From NCBI GenBank assembly GCA_905202595.1, contig CAJKSP010000027.1:1-33024 (forward strand): 33,024 bases of DNA, read 5' to 3'. The notes under the pieces were generated by a model, which was not told where the DNA came from, searched no databases, and saw only the letters and a program-made list of their open reading frames with translations. Position numbers and translations under genes: made by a program. Below are positions 15,132 through 23,003 of the stretch, in pieces. This stretch comes from an uncultured Sutterella sp. (GTDB lineage Bacteria > Pseudomonadota > Gammaproteobacteria > Burkholderiales > Burkholderiaceae_F). Each line of letters opens with the position of its first letter. The stretch's first letter is position 1.

Positions 15132-16257
15132 ATGGAAGCCGAACGACTCAACCAGATTCAGAACGCCATTGAAGACCTGAACCGCCGGCTTCTCGACTTA
15201 CGGGGGTATCTTTGACGTCGACCGCAGAACGCGCCGGCTCGAAGAGGTGAACCGCGAAATCGAGAACCCTGATCTTTGGAACGACCCCAAGCACGCTCAG
15301 GAAGTCAGCAAGGAAAAGAAGATGCTCGACGACATCGTCGGCAGCTACAACCGGCTCACTTCGGGCATCTCCGACGCGCGCGAGCTCTTCGAGCTCTCTG
15401 CCGCCGAAGAGGACTGGGATGCCGTCGAGGCCGTCGGCCGGGATGTCGACCAGATTGAAAAGGAGGTCGCCAACCTCGAATTCAAGCGCATGTTCAACCA
15501 GCCGATGGATTCGTCCAACTGCTACCTTGAAATTCAGGCAGGCGCAGGCGGCACGGAAGCGCAGGACTGGGCCAGCATGGTCGAGCGCATGTACCTGCGC
15601 TACGCCGAGCGCAAGGGCTTCTCCGTGCGTCTGGAAGAAGAGAGCGAAGGCGAAGTCGCAGGCATCAAGTCCTGCACGATCTACATCGAGGGCGAATGGG
15701 CCTACGGAACGCTGCGCACGGAAACGGGCATTCACCGCCTGGTGCGCAAGAGCCCCTTTGACGCCAATGCGCGCCGCCACACGTCCTTCTGTTCGGTCTA
15801 CGTCTATCCGGAAGTGGACGACTCGATCGACATCGAGATCAACCCCGCCGACCTCAAGATCGACGTCTTCCGCGCATCGGGCGCAGGCGGCCAGCACATT
15901 CAGAAGACGGAATCGGCTGTGCGAATCCACCACGTCCCGAGCGGCATCATCACGATCTGCCAGGACGACCGCTCCCAGCACCGCAACCGCGAAAAGGCCA
16001 TGCAGCAGCTCAAGGCCAAGCTCTACGAACTGGAGATGCGCAAGCGCCTTGAAGCGCAGACGAAGCTCGAAGAGCAGAAGTCCGACATCGGCTGGGGCCA
16101 TCAGATCCGCAGCTACGTGCTCGATCAGTCCCGCGTGAAGGACCTGCGCACCGGCGTGGAAACGGGCAACACGGGCGCCGTGCTCGACGGCGACCTCGAT
16201 CAGTTCATTGAAGCGAGTCTGAAGCAGCATGTCGGCGGCTCGCCCGTCTCGGCCTGA
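15132..16257 (+). CDS. prfB: Peptide chain release factor 2 (programmed +1 frameshift)
   Basis: Release factor reading UGA and UAA stop codons. The gene is in two frames: the zero frame gives 27 residues ending ...LDLRGYL, then meets an in-frame TGA at 15213-15215. The ribosome slips +1 at CTT TGA C and continues as DVDRRTRRLEEVNREIENP to 16257, giving 374 residues. A Shine-Dalgarno-like GGGGG (15202-15206) sits just before the slip site, as in the known autoregulatory switch: low RF2 lets the slip occur. The stop-codon recognition tripeptide SPF is at about residues 207-209 and the peptidyl-hydrolysis motif GGQ at 252-254, both at the spacing of Escherichia coli RF2. lysS follows 102 nt downstream, as in many proteobacteria. 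Confidence 0.97.
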
Positions 16258-16359
16258 GTCCCGCCGCAACATCCGCTTTCAAGAGAAACAGCAACGAGCC
16301 GCGCGGCGGCTACAGACGCGCCTTCAAGAGCCGTCCAGCCGCCCGCAGAGGAAACACAA

Positions 16360-17901
16360 ATGGCTGAGAACGAAAATCAGCAGGCCGCCCGCCAGAACGC
16401 GGCCGAAGATGAAAATCACATCATTGCCGAACGCCGCGAGAAGCTCTCGAAGCTTCGCGCCGCCGGCGTCGCCTATCCGAACGACTTCAAGCGCACGGAC
16501 CTTTTCGGCGACCTGCGCGCAAAGTACGGCAGCATGAGCATTGAAGAGCTCGAAAAGCTCGCGCCGCAAGTGGCCTGCTCGGGCCGCATGATGCTCAAGC
16601 GCGTCATGGGCAAGGCGAGCTTCGCCACGGTGCGCGACTTCACGGGCGATCTGCAGTACTTTGTGCAGAAGAACGAAGTGGGCGACGACGCCTACGCCGC
16701 CTTCAAAGGCTTCGACCTCGGCGACATCGTGGCCTGCCGCGGCACGCTCTTCCGCACCAAAGCGGGCGACCTCGCGATCCGCGCCTCGGACATCCGCCTC
16801 ATGACGAAGAGCATCCGTCCGCTGCCCGACAAGCACAAGGGCCTGCAGGACACCGAGCTCTGCTACCGCCAGCGCTACGTCGATCTCATCATGAATGCGG
16901 AGTCGCGCGCCCGCTTCGTCACGCGCTCGAAGGCGATCGCCGCCATTCGCCGCCATATGATCGAAAACCGCTTCCTTGAAGTCGAGACGCCGATGCTGCA
17001 TCCGATCCCGGGCGGCGCCAATGCGAAGCCCTTCGTGACGCACCACAATGCGCTCGACATGGACATGTACCTGCGCATCGCGCCCGAGCTTTATCTCAAG
17101 CGCCTTGTCGTAGGCGGCTTCGAGCGCGTCTTCGAAATCAACCGCAACTTCCGCAACGAAGGCGTGGACACTCGGCACAACCCCGAGTTCACGATGATGG
17201 AGTTCTACTGCACGTACTGGACGTACCGCGATCAGATGGACTTCACGGAAAACCTGCTCCGTCAGGTCGCGATTGATGCGACGGGCTCCGCCATCCTCAA
17301 CTACCAGGGCCAGACAATCGACCTCTCGAAGCCCTTCCACCGCCTGACGCCGCTTGCGGCCATCAAGAAGTACGCGCCGCACTATACGGACGAGCAGCTC
17401 GCTGACGCCGACTTCCTGCGCAGCGAGCTCTCCCGCCTCAAGGCTGAGCAGCCGGTTGCCGCGGGCCTCGGCGCGCTGCAGATGGCGCTCTTTGAGGAAG
17501 TGGCGGAATCCAAGCTCATCGAGCCCACCTTCATCATGGACTACCCGACGGAGATCTCGCCCCTCGCACGCGCCTCCGATACGGATCACAACACGACGGA
17601 GCGCTTCGAGCTCTACATCGCCGGCCGCGAAACCGCAAACGGCTTCTCCGAGCTCAACGACCCGGACGATCAGGCAGCGCGCTTCCGCGCCCAGGCTGAA
17701 AAGAAGAGCCATGGCGACGACGAAGCGATGTACTACGACGCGGACTACATCCGCGCGCTCGAGTACGGCCTGCCGCCGACTGCAGGCTGCGGCATCGGCA
17801 TCGACCGCTTCGTGATGCTCCTCACGAATGCGCCGGCTATCCGCGACGTGCTGCTCTTCCCGCATATGCGTCCTGAAGCAGCACTCTCGCAGGCGTCCTA
17901 A
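16360..17901 (+). CDS. lysS: Lysyl-tRNA synthetase, class II
   Basis: Charges tRNA-Lys with lysine in the cytoplasm. It has 513 residues, close to the family's usual 500-510. After a hydrophilic start, an OB-fold anticodon-binding domain spans about 60-170 (ACSGRMMLKRVMGKASFATV, and the conserved IRPLPDKHKGLQD). The class II catalytic domain follows: motif 1 (ENRFLEVETPML), motif 2 (FEINRNFRNEGVDTRHNPEF) and motif 3 (GCGIGIDRFVMLL). AGAGGA precedes the ATG by about 8 nt. It probably shares the prfB transcript and ends at the terminator at 17940-17996. No truncation or unusual residue is seen. Confidence 0.97.
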   Translation: MAENENQQAARQNAAEDENHIIAERREKLSKLRAAGVAYPNDFKRTDLFGDLRAKYGSMSIEELEKLAPQVACSGRMMLKRVMGKASFATVRDFTGDLQYFVQKNEVGDDAYAAFKGFDLGDIVACRGTLFRTKAGDLAIRASDIRLMTKSIRPLPDKHKGLQDTELCYRQRYVDLIMNAESRARFVTRSKAIAAIRRHMIENRFLEVETPMLHPIPGGANAKPFVTHHNALDMDMYLRIAPELYLKRLVVGGFERVFEINRNFRNEGVDTRHNPEFTMMEFYCTYWTYRDQMDFTENLLRQVAIDATGSAILNYQGQTIDLSKPFHRLTPLAAIKKYAPHYTDEQLADADFLRSELSRLKAEQPVAAGLGALQMALFEEVAESKLIEPTFIMDYPTEISPLARASDTDHNTTERFELYIAGRETANGFSELNDPDDQAARFRAQAEKKSHGDDEAMYYDADYIRALEYGLPPTAGCGIGIDRFVMLLTNAPAIRDVLLFPHMRPEAALSQAS

Positions 17902-17910
17902 AGTCTGCCG

Positions 17911-17930
17911 CCGGGGGCTTGAGCCCCCGA
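17911..17930 (+). other. Small GC hairpin after lysS
   Basis: CGGGGGC and GCCCCCG pair around TTGA some 10 nt after the lysS stop. No T-run follows. It probably protects the mRNA 3' end or helps the larger terminator downstream. Confidence 0.5.
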
Positions 17931-17939
17931 GCCCTCAGC

Positions 17940-17996
17940 AGCTCCTCCAAGTCTTGATCTTCATTGGTCTCTGGCTTCGGAGGAGCTTTCTTTTTG
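17940..17996 (+). terminator. Intrinsic terminator of the prfB-lysS transcript
   Basis: AGCTCCTCC (17940-17948) pairs with GGAGGAGCT (17979-17987) across a 30-nt loop, followed by TTCTTTTTG. It ends only 17 nt before the Nudix start codon. Confidence 0.75.
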
Positions 17997-18013
17997 AACT
18001 GCGAGCTTGCGAC

Positions 18014-18904
18014 ATGATCAGCACTCCGCTCTCTTCACACGCCGCTTCGCCCCTCTGTGCGAGGCTTCAGGCAGCGCTCGACGCGCTCAGCTGCCGCGCC
18101 GACGCCCTCGCGTTCGAAGCCTTTTCGCCGCTCTTCTGGGAGGAACGCCTCATCGGCCGACTAGCGCCGTCATGCGCTGAAGCGCTTGCCGGACATCCGG
18201 CGCTCGCCGGCGATGCGGCAAGCCGGCGCCTCATGCTGCTTGGCAGGCATCCAGGCGAAGCGATCGAAGCGCTCGGCGCCACGCTGCGGGAAGCCGGCCT
18301 TGCGCCGGCCCTGAAGGACGAAGCCATCGATCTCTTTCTCACCGACGAAGCCGGAGCGCCCGATGCGAACCGCAGCCTCGGCGCCGTGGATCGAAGCCTC
18401 TGCAGGCCTTTTGGCCTTTGGACGCGCGCTGTGCGCGTTACAGCGCTTTTGCCCGGAGCGACTCTCCGCGCCGCTCTGATGAGCCCGGATACGCCGGCCT
18501 TGCTTTTGAGCCGCCGCAGCAAAGCCAAGCGCATCGGCGCCGGCCTGTGGGACAGTCTTGCCGCGGGCATGGTGCAGGCCGGCGAAGCCCCCTGCGAAGC
18601 CATGCGCCGCGAAGCATGGGAAGAAGCCGGACTCCCAGAATCGGCCTGGTCGGCAGCCTCTTCGCCCCGCGAGGTGGTCGCCGTTCGCCCTGTGCCGGAA
18701 GGAGGGCTCATGCGGGAAGTGACCCTCGAATGGGTGCTGCCGATCGCGCCGGACTGGACGCCGGAAAACCGCGACGGCGAGGCATCAGGCTTTGCGCCCG
18801 CAAGCGTCGAGCGGCTGCTTGCGCTCCTCGGCGAGCGCGCTGTCATGCCGGAGGCAGCCGCGGCCGCCATCCGCGCGCTTCTCGCGCAAGCGTCCGACCG
18901 CTAA
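18014..18904 (+). CDS. Nudix hydrolase with DUF4743-like N-terminal domain
   Basis: Hydrolyses a nucleoside diphosphate linked to another moiety; the exact substrate is unknown. Of its 296 residues, the first 140 or so are an Ala/Leu-rich domain like the DUF4743 region found before some Nudix domains, related to thiamine-pyrophosphokinase-like Nudix proteins. The Nudix box is complete at 185-207 (GMVQAGE...RREAWEEAGL), matching GX5EX7REUXEEXGU with all metal-binding glutamates. The ATG at 18014 has only a weak ribosome site, and it lies 17 nt past the lysS terminator, so expression must come from read-through or a promoter hidden inside lysS. The convergent isc operon terminator follows directly. 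Confidence 0.88.
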   Translation: MISTPLSSHAASPLCARLQAALDALSCRADALAFEAFSPLFWEERLIGRLAPSCAEALAGHPALAGDAASRRLMLLGRHPGEAIEALGATLREAGLAPALKDEAIDLFLTDEAGAPDANRSLGAVDRSLCRPFGLWTRAVRVTALLPGATLRAALMSPDTPALLLSRRSKAKRIGAGLWDSLAAGMVQAGEAPCEAMRREAWEEAGLPESAWSAASSPREVVAVRPVPEGGLMREVTLEWVLPIAPDWTPENRDGEASGFAPASVERLLALLGERAVMPEAAAAAIRALLAQASDR

Positions 18905-18918
18905 GCGCCGGCGCGAAC

Positions 18919-18963
18919 ACAAAAAAGCGCCGCCTTCTCCTTAGTTGGGGAAAGCGGCGCCCT
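18919..18963 (-). terminator. Intrinsic terminator of the isc operon
   Basis: On the minus strand GCGCCGC pairs with GCGGCGC, with an inner TTTCCCC/GGAGAAG stem, followed by TTTTTT. It lies between the convergent Nudix gene and iscX, 44 nt after the iscX stop. The stem could also slow transcription coming from the Nudix side, but there is no T-run in that direction. Confidence 0.85.
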
Positions 18964-19006
18964 GTCATGAACGTCTCCGCCCAGAAGCGGCGGGAAGCAT
19001 CAGCCT

Positions 19007-19207
19007 TCAGTCGCGCTCATCGAGCCAAGCCTGAAGAATCGCCTCGAGAATCGCTTCATTCGACCGCTCGGGATCATCCTTGAAATCCGGCAGCGCAAGC
19101 ACGAGCTCATGCAGCTTCACAAACGAAATCTTGAGCGGATCAACGTCGGGATGCGCATCGGCAAGCTCTTCGCCGATCTGCAGCGCATCCGTCCACTTGA
19201 GCGTCAT
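19007..19207 (-). CDS. iscX: Fe-S assembly protein IscX
   Basis: A 66-residue acidic helical protein, the last gene of the isc operon. It binds IscS and iron and tunes cluster assembly; it is also called YfhJ. The conserved run begins LKWTDALQIGEELADAHPDVDP and ends EAILQAWLDERD, the family's usual C-terminus. The ATG at 19207 starts 4 nt after the fdx stop. The frame is open 16 codons further upstream, but that part lies in fdx. Confidence 0.94.
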   Translation of the reverse strand: MTLKWTDALQIGEELADAHPDVDPLKISFVKLHELVLALPDFKDDPERSNEAILEAILQAWLDERD

Positions 19208-19211
19208 GGCC

Positions 19212-19547
19212 TTACGCCTCCTGCGCGTAGTTGCGGTTGTATTTCGGCACTTCAATCGTCAGATCTTCAGCGCCGATCTTGACCTGGCACGACAGGCGCG
19301 ATTCCGCGCAGGCGCCCCAGGCCGTGTCAAGGTGGTCGAGCTCGTTGTCAGACGGCTCGGGCAGCGAATCGTAGCCCTTGCGCACAATGACGTGGCACGT
19401 CGCGCAGGCGCAGTTGAATTCGCACGCATGATTGATCTTCACGCCGTGCGCAAGCAGCGCCTTGGCGAGATTTTCGCCTTCGGCGGCTTCAAAGGTCAGC
19501 CCTTCCGGGCAGAGCTCTGCATGCGGGAGCACAGTGATCTTGGGCAT
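19212..19547 (-). CDS. fdx: Isc-type [2Fe-2S] ferredoxin
   Basis: Electron donor for iron-sulfur cluster assembly. It has 111 residues, the normal length. The cluster ligands are Cys42, Cys48, Cys51 (HACEFNCACATCHV) and Cys87 (SRLSCQV), as in adrenodoxin-type ferredoxins; an extra Cys46 is also present, as in the E. coli protein. It sits between hscA (36-nt gap) and iscX (4-nt gap) in the standard order. Confidence 0.96.
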   Translation of the reverse strand: MPKITVLPHAELCPEGLTFEAAEGENLAKALLAHGVKINHACEFNCACATCHVIVRKGYDSLPEPSDNELDHLDTAWGACAESRLSCQVKIGAEDLTIEVPKYNRNYAQEA

Positions 19548-19583
19548 TTTTGAGGATCCTCCGGATCGTTGAATGAAATGGTG

Positions 19584-21512
19584 TCAAAGCGCATGGACGG
19601 GCGCGCCGCCGTGCTTTTCCGCGGACGCTTCTTCAGCCTCGCGGAAGATCTTGTCGTCAACGGACTTGCCGGAGAGCGCAGCGCGAATGGAGCGGTCCAT
19701 GCGGCGTTCGGCAAGCGCCTCCGTGCCTTTCGAAAGCGCCTCAATCCCCGCCTTGACGGCGTCGACGTCATCGGAGTCGACCAGCGCGGCGAGCGCATCG
19801 GCCAGGCGATCGACCTCAGCGCGCTCTTCGGTGGAGAGCAGATCGCCATCGCTCTCAAGAGCGCTATGCGTCGATTCAAGCAGGCGGCGGGCCTCCACCT
19901 GCTGCTCGCGCAGCTCGCGGGCGCGCATGTCCGCCTCTGCCGACTGATTGCCGTCCTTCAGCATGCGGACGATGTCCTCATCCGACAGGCCGTAGGAGGG
20001 CTTTACCGTCACGGAGGCTTCAACGCCCGTCGTCATTTCGCGCGCCGACACCGACAGCAGGCCGTCGGCGTCAACTTCAAAGGTCACGCGGATGCGCGCG
20101 GCGCCCGCGGCCATCGGCGGAATGCCACGCAGCTCGAAGCGTGCAAGCGAGCGGCAGGCGTCAACCACTTCGCGCTCGCCCTGCACGACGTGAATCGCCA
20201 TGGCGGTCTGGCCATCCTTGAAGGTTGTGAAGTCCTGCGCGCGCGCCACAGGAATGGGGCTGTTGCGCGGAATCACCTTCTCAACGAGGCCGCCCATCGT
20301 CTCAAGACCCAGAGAAAGCGGCGTCACGTCAAGCAGCAGCCAGTCATCCTCTTCGTTCGTGTTGCCGACAAGCTTGTTGGCCTGCATGGCCGCACCCACG
20401 GCAACGACGCAGTCCGGATCGATGTCAGAAAGCGGCGCAAAGCCGAAGAAGTCCTTCACAGCGCGGCGGATGCAGGGCATGCGGGTGGAGCCGCCCACAA
20501 GCACCACGCCTTTGACGTCGGTTTTGGCGATGCCCGCATCGGCAAGCACGGCCGCCGCCGCGTCGATCGTCTTTCTGACGAGGTGGCAGGTCATTGCTTC
20601 GAATTCGCTTCTCTTGAGCGGCAGCGCCACTTCAGCGCCATCGGAAAGCGTCGCCGAGAGCGTCGTCTCATCCGAGTCCGTCAGCGCTTCCTTGGCTGCG
20701 CGCGCAGCTTCAAGCAGGCGGCGCTTGTCATCGGCCGCAAGAATCTTCTTGGCGCCGAGCTGCTCGATCGTCCAGCAGAAGAGGCGGTGATCAAAGTCGT
20801 CGCCGCCGAGCGCTGCATCGCCGCCTGTCGCGAGCACTTCAAAGACGCCCTTGGAGAGCTTCAGCAGCGAAACGTCGAACGTGCCGCCGCCAAGGTCGTA
20901 GACGAGGTACGTGCCTTCGGCGCCGTTGTCGAGGCCGTAGGCCAGCGCCGCCGCCGTCGGCTCGTTGAGCAGCCTCAGCACGGTGAGATTGGCCAGACGC
21001 GCCGCATCCTTCGTTGCCTGACGCTGCGCATCGTCGAAGTATGCCGGCACCGTAATGACGACGCCGGCCAGATCGCCGCCCAAACGCGCCTCAGCGCGGG
21101 CAGCCAGCGCCTTGAGCACCTCTGCGCTCACTTCGACCGGACTCTTGAGTCCCTGCACCGTGCGGATGCGGATGCCGCTCGCATCATCGACGATGTCATA
21201 AGGCAGCGACGGCAGATTGGCCAGATCGACAGACCGGCGGCCGATGAGGCGCTTAGCTGAAAAGATCGTATTTTTCGCGTCGGTGCTCGCATGCGCGAGC
21301 GCCTCTGCGCCCACGGAGACGCTGCCGTCGGCAAGGTAGCGCACGACGGAAGGCAGAAGCTGGCGCCCAGCTTCGTCAGGAATGACTTCCGGGCTGGCGC
21401 TGATGACGCTTGCAACGAGCGAATTCGTCGTGCCGAGATCGATTCCAGCGGCGAGCCGATGTTCATGAGGGGCGGCCGAGAGGCCCGGCTCCGCGATCTG
21501 AAATAAAGCCAT
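19584..21512 (-). CDS. hscA: Fe-S assembly Hsp70 chaperone HscA
   Basis: A specialised Hsp70 that, with HscB, uses ATP to release clusters from IscU by binding its LPPVK motif. It has 642 residues, slightly longer than the 616 of E. coli because of a longer N-terminus. The ATPase phosphate loops GIDLGTTNSLVA (about 24-35) and YDLGGGTFDVS (about 207-217), and the VLVGGSTRMP signature, are intact. The substrate-binding part begins near LLLDVTPLSLGLETMGG. It is preceded by a 72-nt gap from hscB and followed by fdx. No strong ribosome site is visible before the ATG, so translation may depend on coupling. Confidence 0.97.
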   Translation of the reverse strand: MALFQIAEPGLSAAPHEHRLAAGIDLGTTNSLVASVISASPEVIPDEAGRQLLPSVVRYLADGSVSVGAEALAHASTDAKNTIFSAKRLIGRRSVDLANLPSLPYDIVDDASGIRIRTVQGLKSPVEVSAEVLKALAARAEARLGGDLAGVVITVPAYFDDAQRQATKDAARLANLTVLRLLNEPTAAALAYGLDNGAEGTYLVYDLGGGTFDVSLLKLSKGVFEVLATGGDAALGGDDFDHRLFCWTIEQLGAKKILAADDKRRLLEAARAAKEALTDSDETTLSATLSDGAEVALPLKRSEFEAMTCHLVRKTIDAAAAVLADAGIAKTDVKGVVLVGGSTRMPCIRRAVKDFFGFAPLSDIDPDCVVAVGAAMQANKLVGNTNEEDDWLLLDVTPLSLGLETMGGLVEKVIPRNSPIPVARAQDFTTFKDGQTAMAIHVVQGEREVVDACRSLARFELRGIPPMAAGAARIRVTFEVDADGLLSVSAREMTTGVEASVTVKPSYGLSDEDIVRMLKDGNQSAEADMRARELREQQVEARRLLESTHSALESDGDLLSTEERAEVDRLADALAALVDSDDVDAVKAGIEALSKGTEALAERRMDRSIRAALSGKSVDDKIFREAEEASAEKHGGAPVHAL

Positions 21513-21584
21513 GACTGCTAGTGATTCTGAAAATAGGGAAAAATGAAGCCGGCAGCGCTCGAACGCGCGCCGGCTGTACCGCTC

Positions 21585-22136
21585 TCAGTGCTGAGACGAT
21601 CCGCCTGAAGCGGCTGCATCTGCGTGCGGAGCCTGAGCGCATGCCCGCTCCACCTCGCGCGCAAAGCGCTCGGTGAACATCAGGCGGCGCGCGAGGCCGA
21701 CCGCGGCGTTCCAGTCTCGCTTCTGATCAATCGCATCGGCAAGGCCCGCCTCAAGATCAGCCGCCTCTTTGCCGCCGGCGCGCTTCAGCGCAGCGAAGTC
21801 TTCCGGCGTCCGAGCGCGCTCAAGCGCCTCCCGCTGCTCAATCTGAGCCATCAGAAAGTCAGCCGGCATCCGCGTGTCTGTTTCGGCATTGAGCGGATGC
21901 CCGGCTGCCGCGCAAAGCCAGCCGGCGCGCTGCACAGGATCCTTGAGAAGCGCATACGCCTCGTTGATGCGCGCGCTCCACTGCTCGGCTACGCGCCGCT
22001 CTGCCGCCGGACGGCCCGCAAAGCGGTCAGGATGCACCTTGAGGAGCGCCGCCTGATGGCGCTCGGCGAGCGCCTTCATGTCGAGCGCAAAGCGCTCAGG
22101 CAGGCCGAAGAGCTCGAAGGGACTCATCTCGCGCAT
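21585..22136 (-). CDS. hscB: Fe-S assembly J-domain co-chaperone HscB
   Basis: A J-domain protein of 183 residues that delivers IscU to HscA and stimulates its ATPase. The N-terminal J domain carries the HPD tripeptide at residues 35-37 (LKVHPDRF). The C-terminal three-helix IscU-binding domain includes the conserved MAQIEQREALE helix start. The start is ATG at 22136 with a GAGG ribosome site 8 nt upstream; a second ATG three codons later (22127) is possible. The frame stays open 57 codons upstream, but that part overlaps iscA. It starts 10 nt after the iscA stop. Confidence 0.94.
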   Translation of the reverse strand: MREMSPFELFGLPERFALDMKALAERHQAALLKVHPDRFAGRPAAERRVAEQWSARINEAYALLKDPVQRAGWLCAAAGHPLNAETDTRMPADFLMAQIEQREALERARTPEDFAALKRAGGKEAADLEAGLADAIDQKRDWNAAVGLARRLMFTERFAREVERACAQAPHADAAASGGSSQH

Positions 22137-22146
22137 GCCGGCAGCC

Positions 22147-22470
22147 TCAGACGTGGAAGGACTCGCCGCAGCCGCAGCGGCTCTTCTCATTGGGGTTGTG
22201 GAACTTGAAGCCTTCCTGCAGGCCCTCGCGCGTATAGTCGAGCTCGGTGCCGTCGATATAGGGCAGGCTCTTTTCGTCAACAACAACCTTGACGTTGAAG
22301 CTTTCAAAGACCTTGTCGTCCGGATTCACGGCGTCGGCGAACTCAAGCTTGTAGGCCATGCCCGAGCAGCCGGACGTCTTCACGCCGAGGCGCAGGCCGA
22401 TGCCCTTGCCGCGGCGGTCGATGTACTTCTGCACATGCTTGGCAGCGGCTTCGGTCAGAGTGACAGCCAT
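22147..22470 (-). CDS. iscA: A-type Fe-S carrier protein IscA
   Basis: A 107-residue scaffold or carrier for iron and iron-sulfur clusters. The three conserved cysteines of A-type carriers are Cys35 (TSGCSGMAY), Cys99 and Cys101 (CGCGESF near the C-terminus). It begins 5 nt after the iscU stop in the normal iscU-iscA-hscB order, so co-translation is likely. Confidence 0.97.
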   Translation of the reverse strand: MAVTLTEAAAKHVQKYIDRRGKGIGLRLGVKTSGCSGMAYKLEFADAVNPDDKVFESFNVKVVVDEKSLPYIDGTELDYTREGLQEGFKFHNPNEKSRCGCGESFHV

Positions 22471-22475
22471 GGCGC

Positions 22476-22901
22476 TTACTCCTTCTTCTCAGCCGCAGCG
22501 GCAGCCGGCGCCGCCTCGCCCTGATGCTGCTTCTGGCGATAGTCGGCGATAGCCGCCTTGATCGCATCCTCGGCAAGGATCGAGCAGTGAATTTTCACGG
22601 GCGGCAGCGCCAGCTCCTCAGCAATTTCAGCATTCGTGAGCTTGCCGGCTTCATCGAGCGTCTTGCCCTTCACCCACTCGGTGACGAGCGACGACGAGGC
22701 AATGGCGGAGCCGCAGCCGTAGGTCTTGAACTTCGCATCTTCAATGACGCCTGCGTCATTGACGCGAATCTGCAGGCGCATCACGTCGCCGCAGGCGGGC
22801 GCGCCCACCATGCCGGTGCCCACATCCTGGGCATTTGCATCGAGCGTGCCGACATTGCGCGGATGCTCGTAATGGTCCATCACTTTTTCGCTGTAGGCCA
22901 T
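22476..22901 (-). CDS. iscU: Fe-S cluster assembly scaffold IscU
   Basis: The scaffold on which IscS-derived sulfur and iron form the cluster before transfer. It has 141 residues against the usual 128; the extra part is an Ala-rich C-terminal tail (GEAAPAAAAAEKKE). Cluster ligands Cys37 and Asp39 (PACGD), Cys63 (YGCGSA), and His105 and Cys106 (HCSILAED) are present, as is the HscA-binding LPPVK at 99-103. It is separated from iscS by 102 nt that contain a strong inverted repeat, unlike the tight spacing elsewhere in the operon. Confidence 0.97.
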   Translation of the reverse strand: MAYSEKVMDHYEHPRNVGTLDANAQDVGTGMVGAPACGDVMRLQIRVNDAGVIEDAKFKTYGCGSAIASSSLVTEWVKGKTLDEAGKLTNAEIAEELALPPVKIHCSILAEDAIKAAIADYRQKQHQGEAAPAAAAAEKKE

Positions 22902-22937
22902 CTTCAGAATCTCTTTTCTTCGAGGGAGCTTGAACGC

Positions 22938-22974
22938 CTCGGGCGGACGGCGCAGCCTGCGCCGCGCGCCGAGG
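22938..22974 (-). promoter_or_regulatory. Nested hairpin in the iscS-iscU gap
   Basis: CCTCGG (22938-22943) pairs with CCGAGG (22969-22974), and inside it GGCGCA (22949-22954) pairs with TGCGCC (22958-22963). No T-run follows. It lies in the only long gap of the isc operon and could shield the downstream iscUA-hscBA part of the transcript or slow the polymerase. Confidence 0.5.
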
Positions 22975-23003
22975 CACTTGAACGATTGAGCGGAATGAAG
23001 CGC

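Noticed and set aside
19569..21260. 563-residue open frame on the plus strand
   Set aside because: Antisense to hscA with the usual Arg/His-rich shadow composition.
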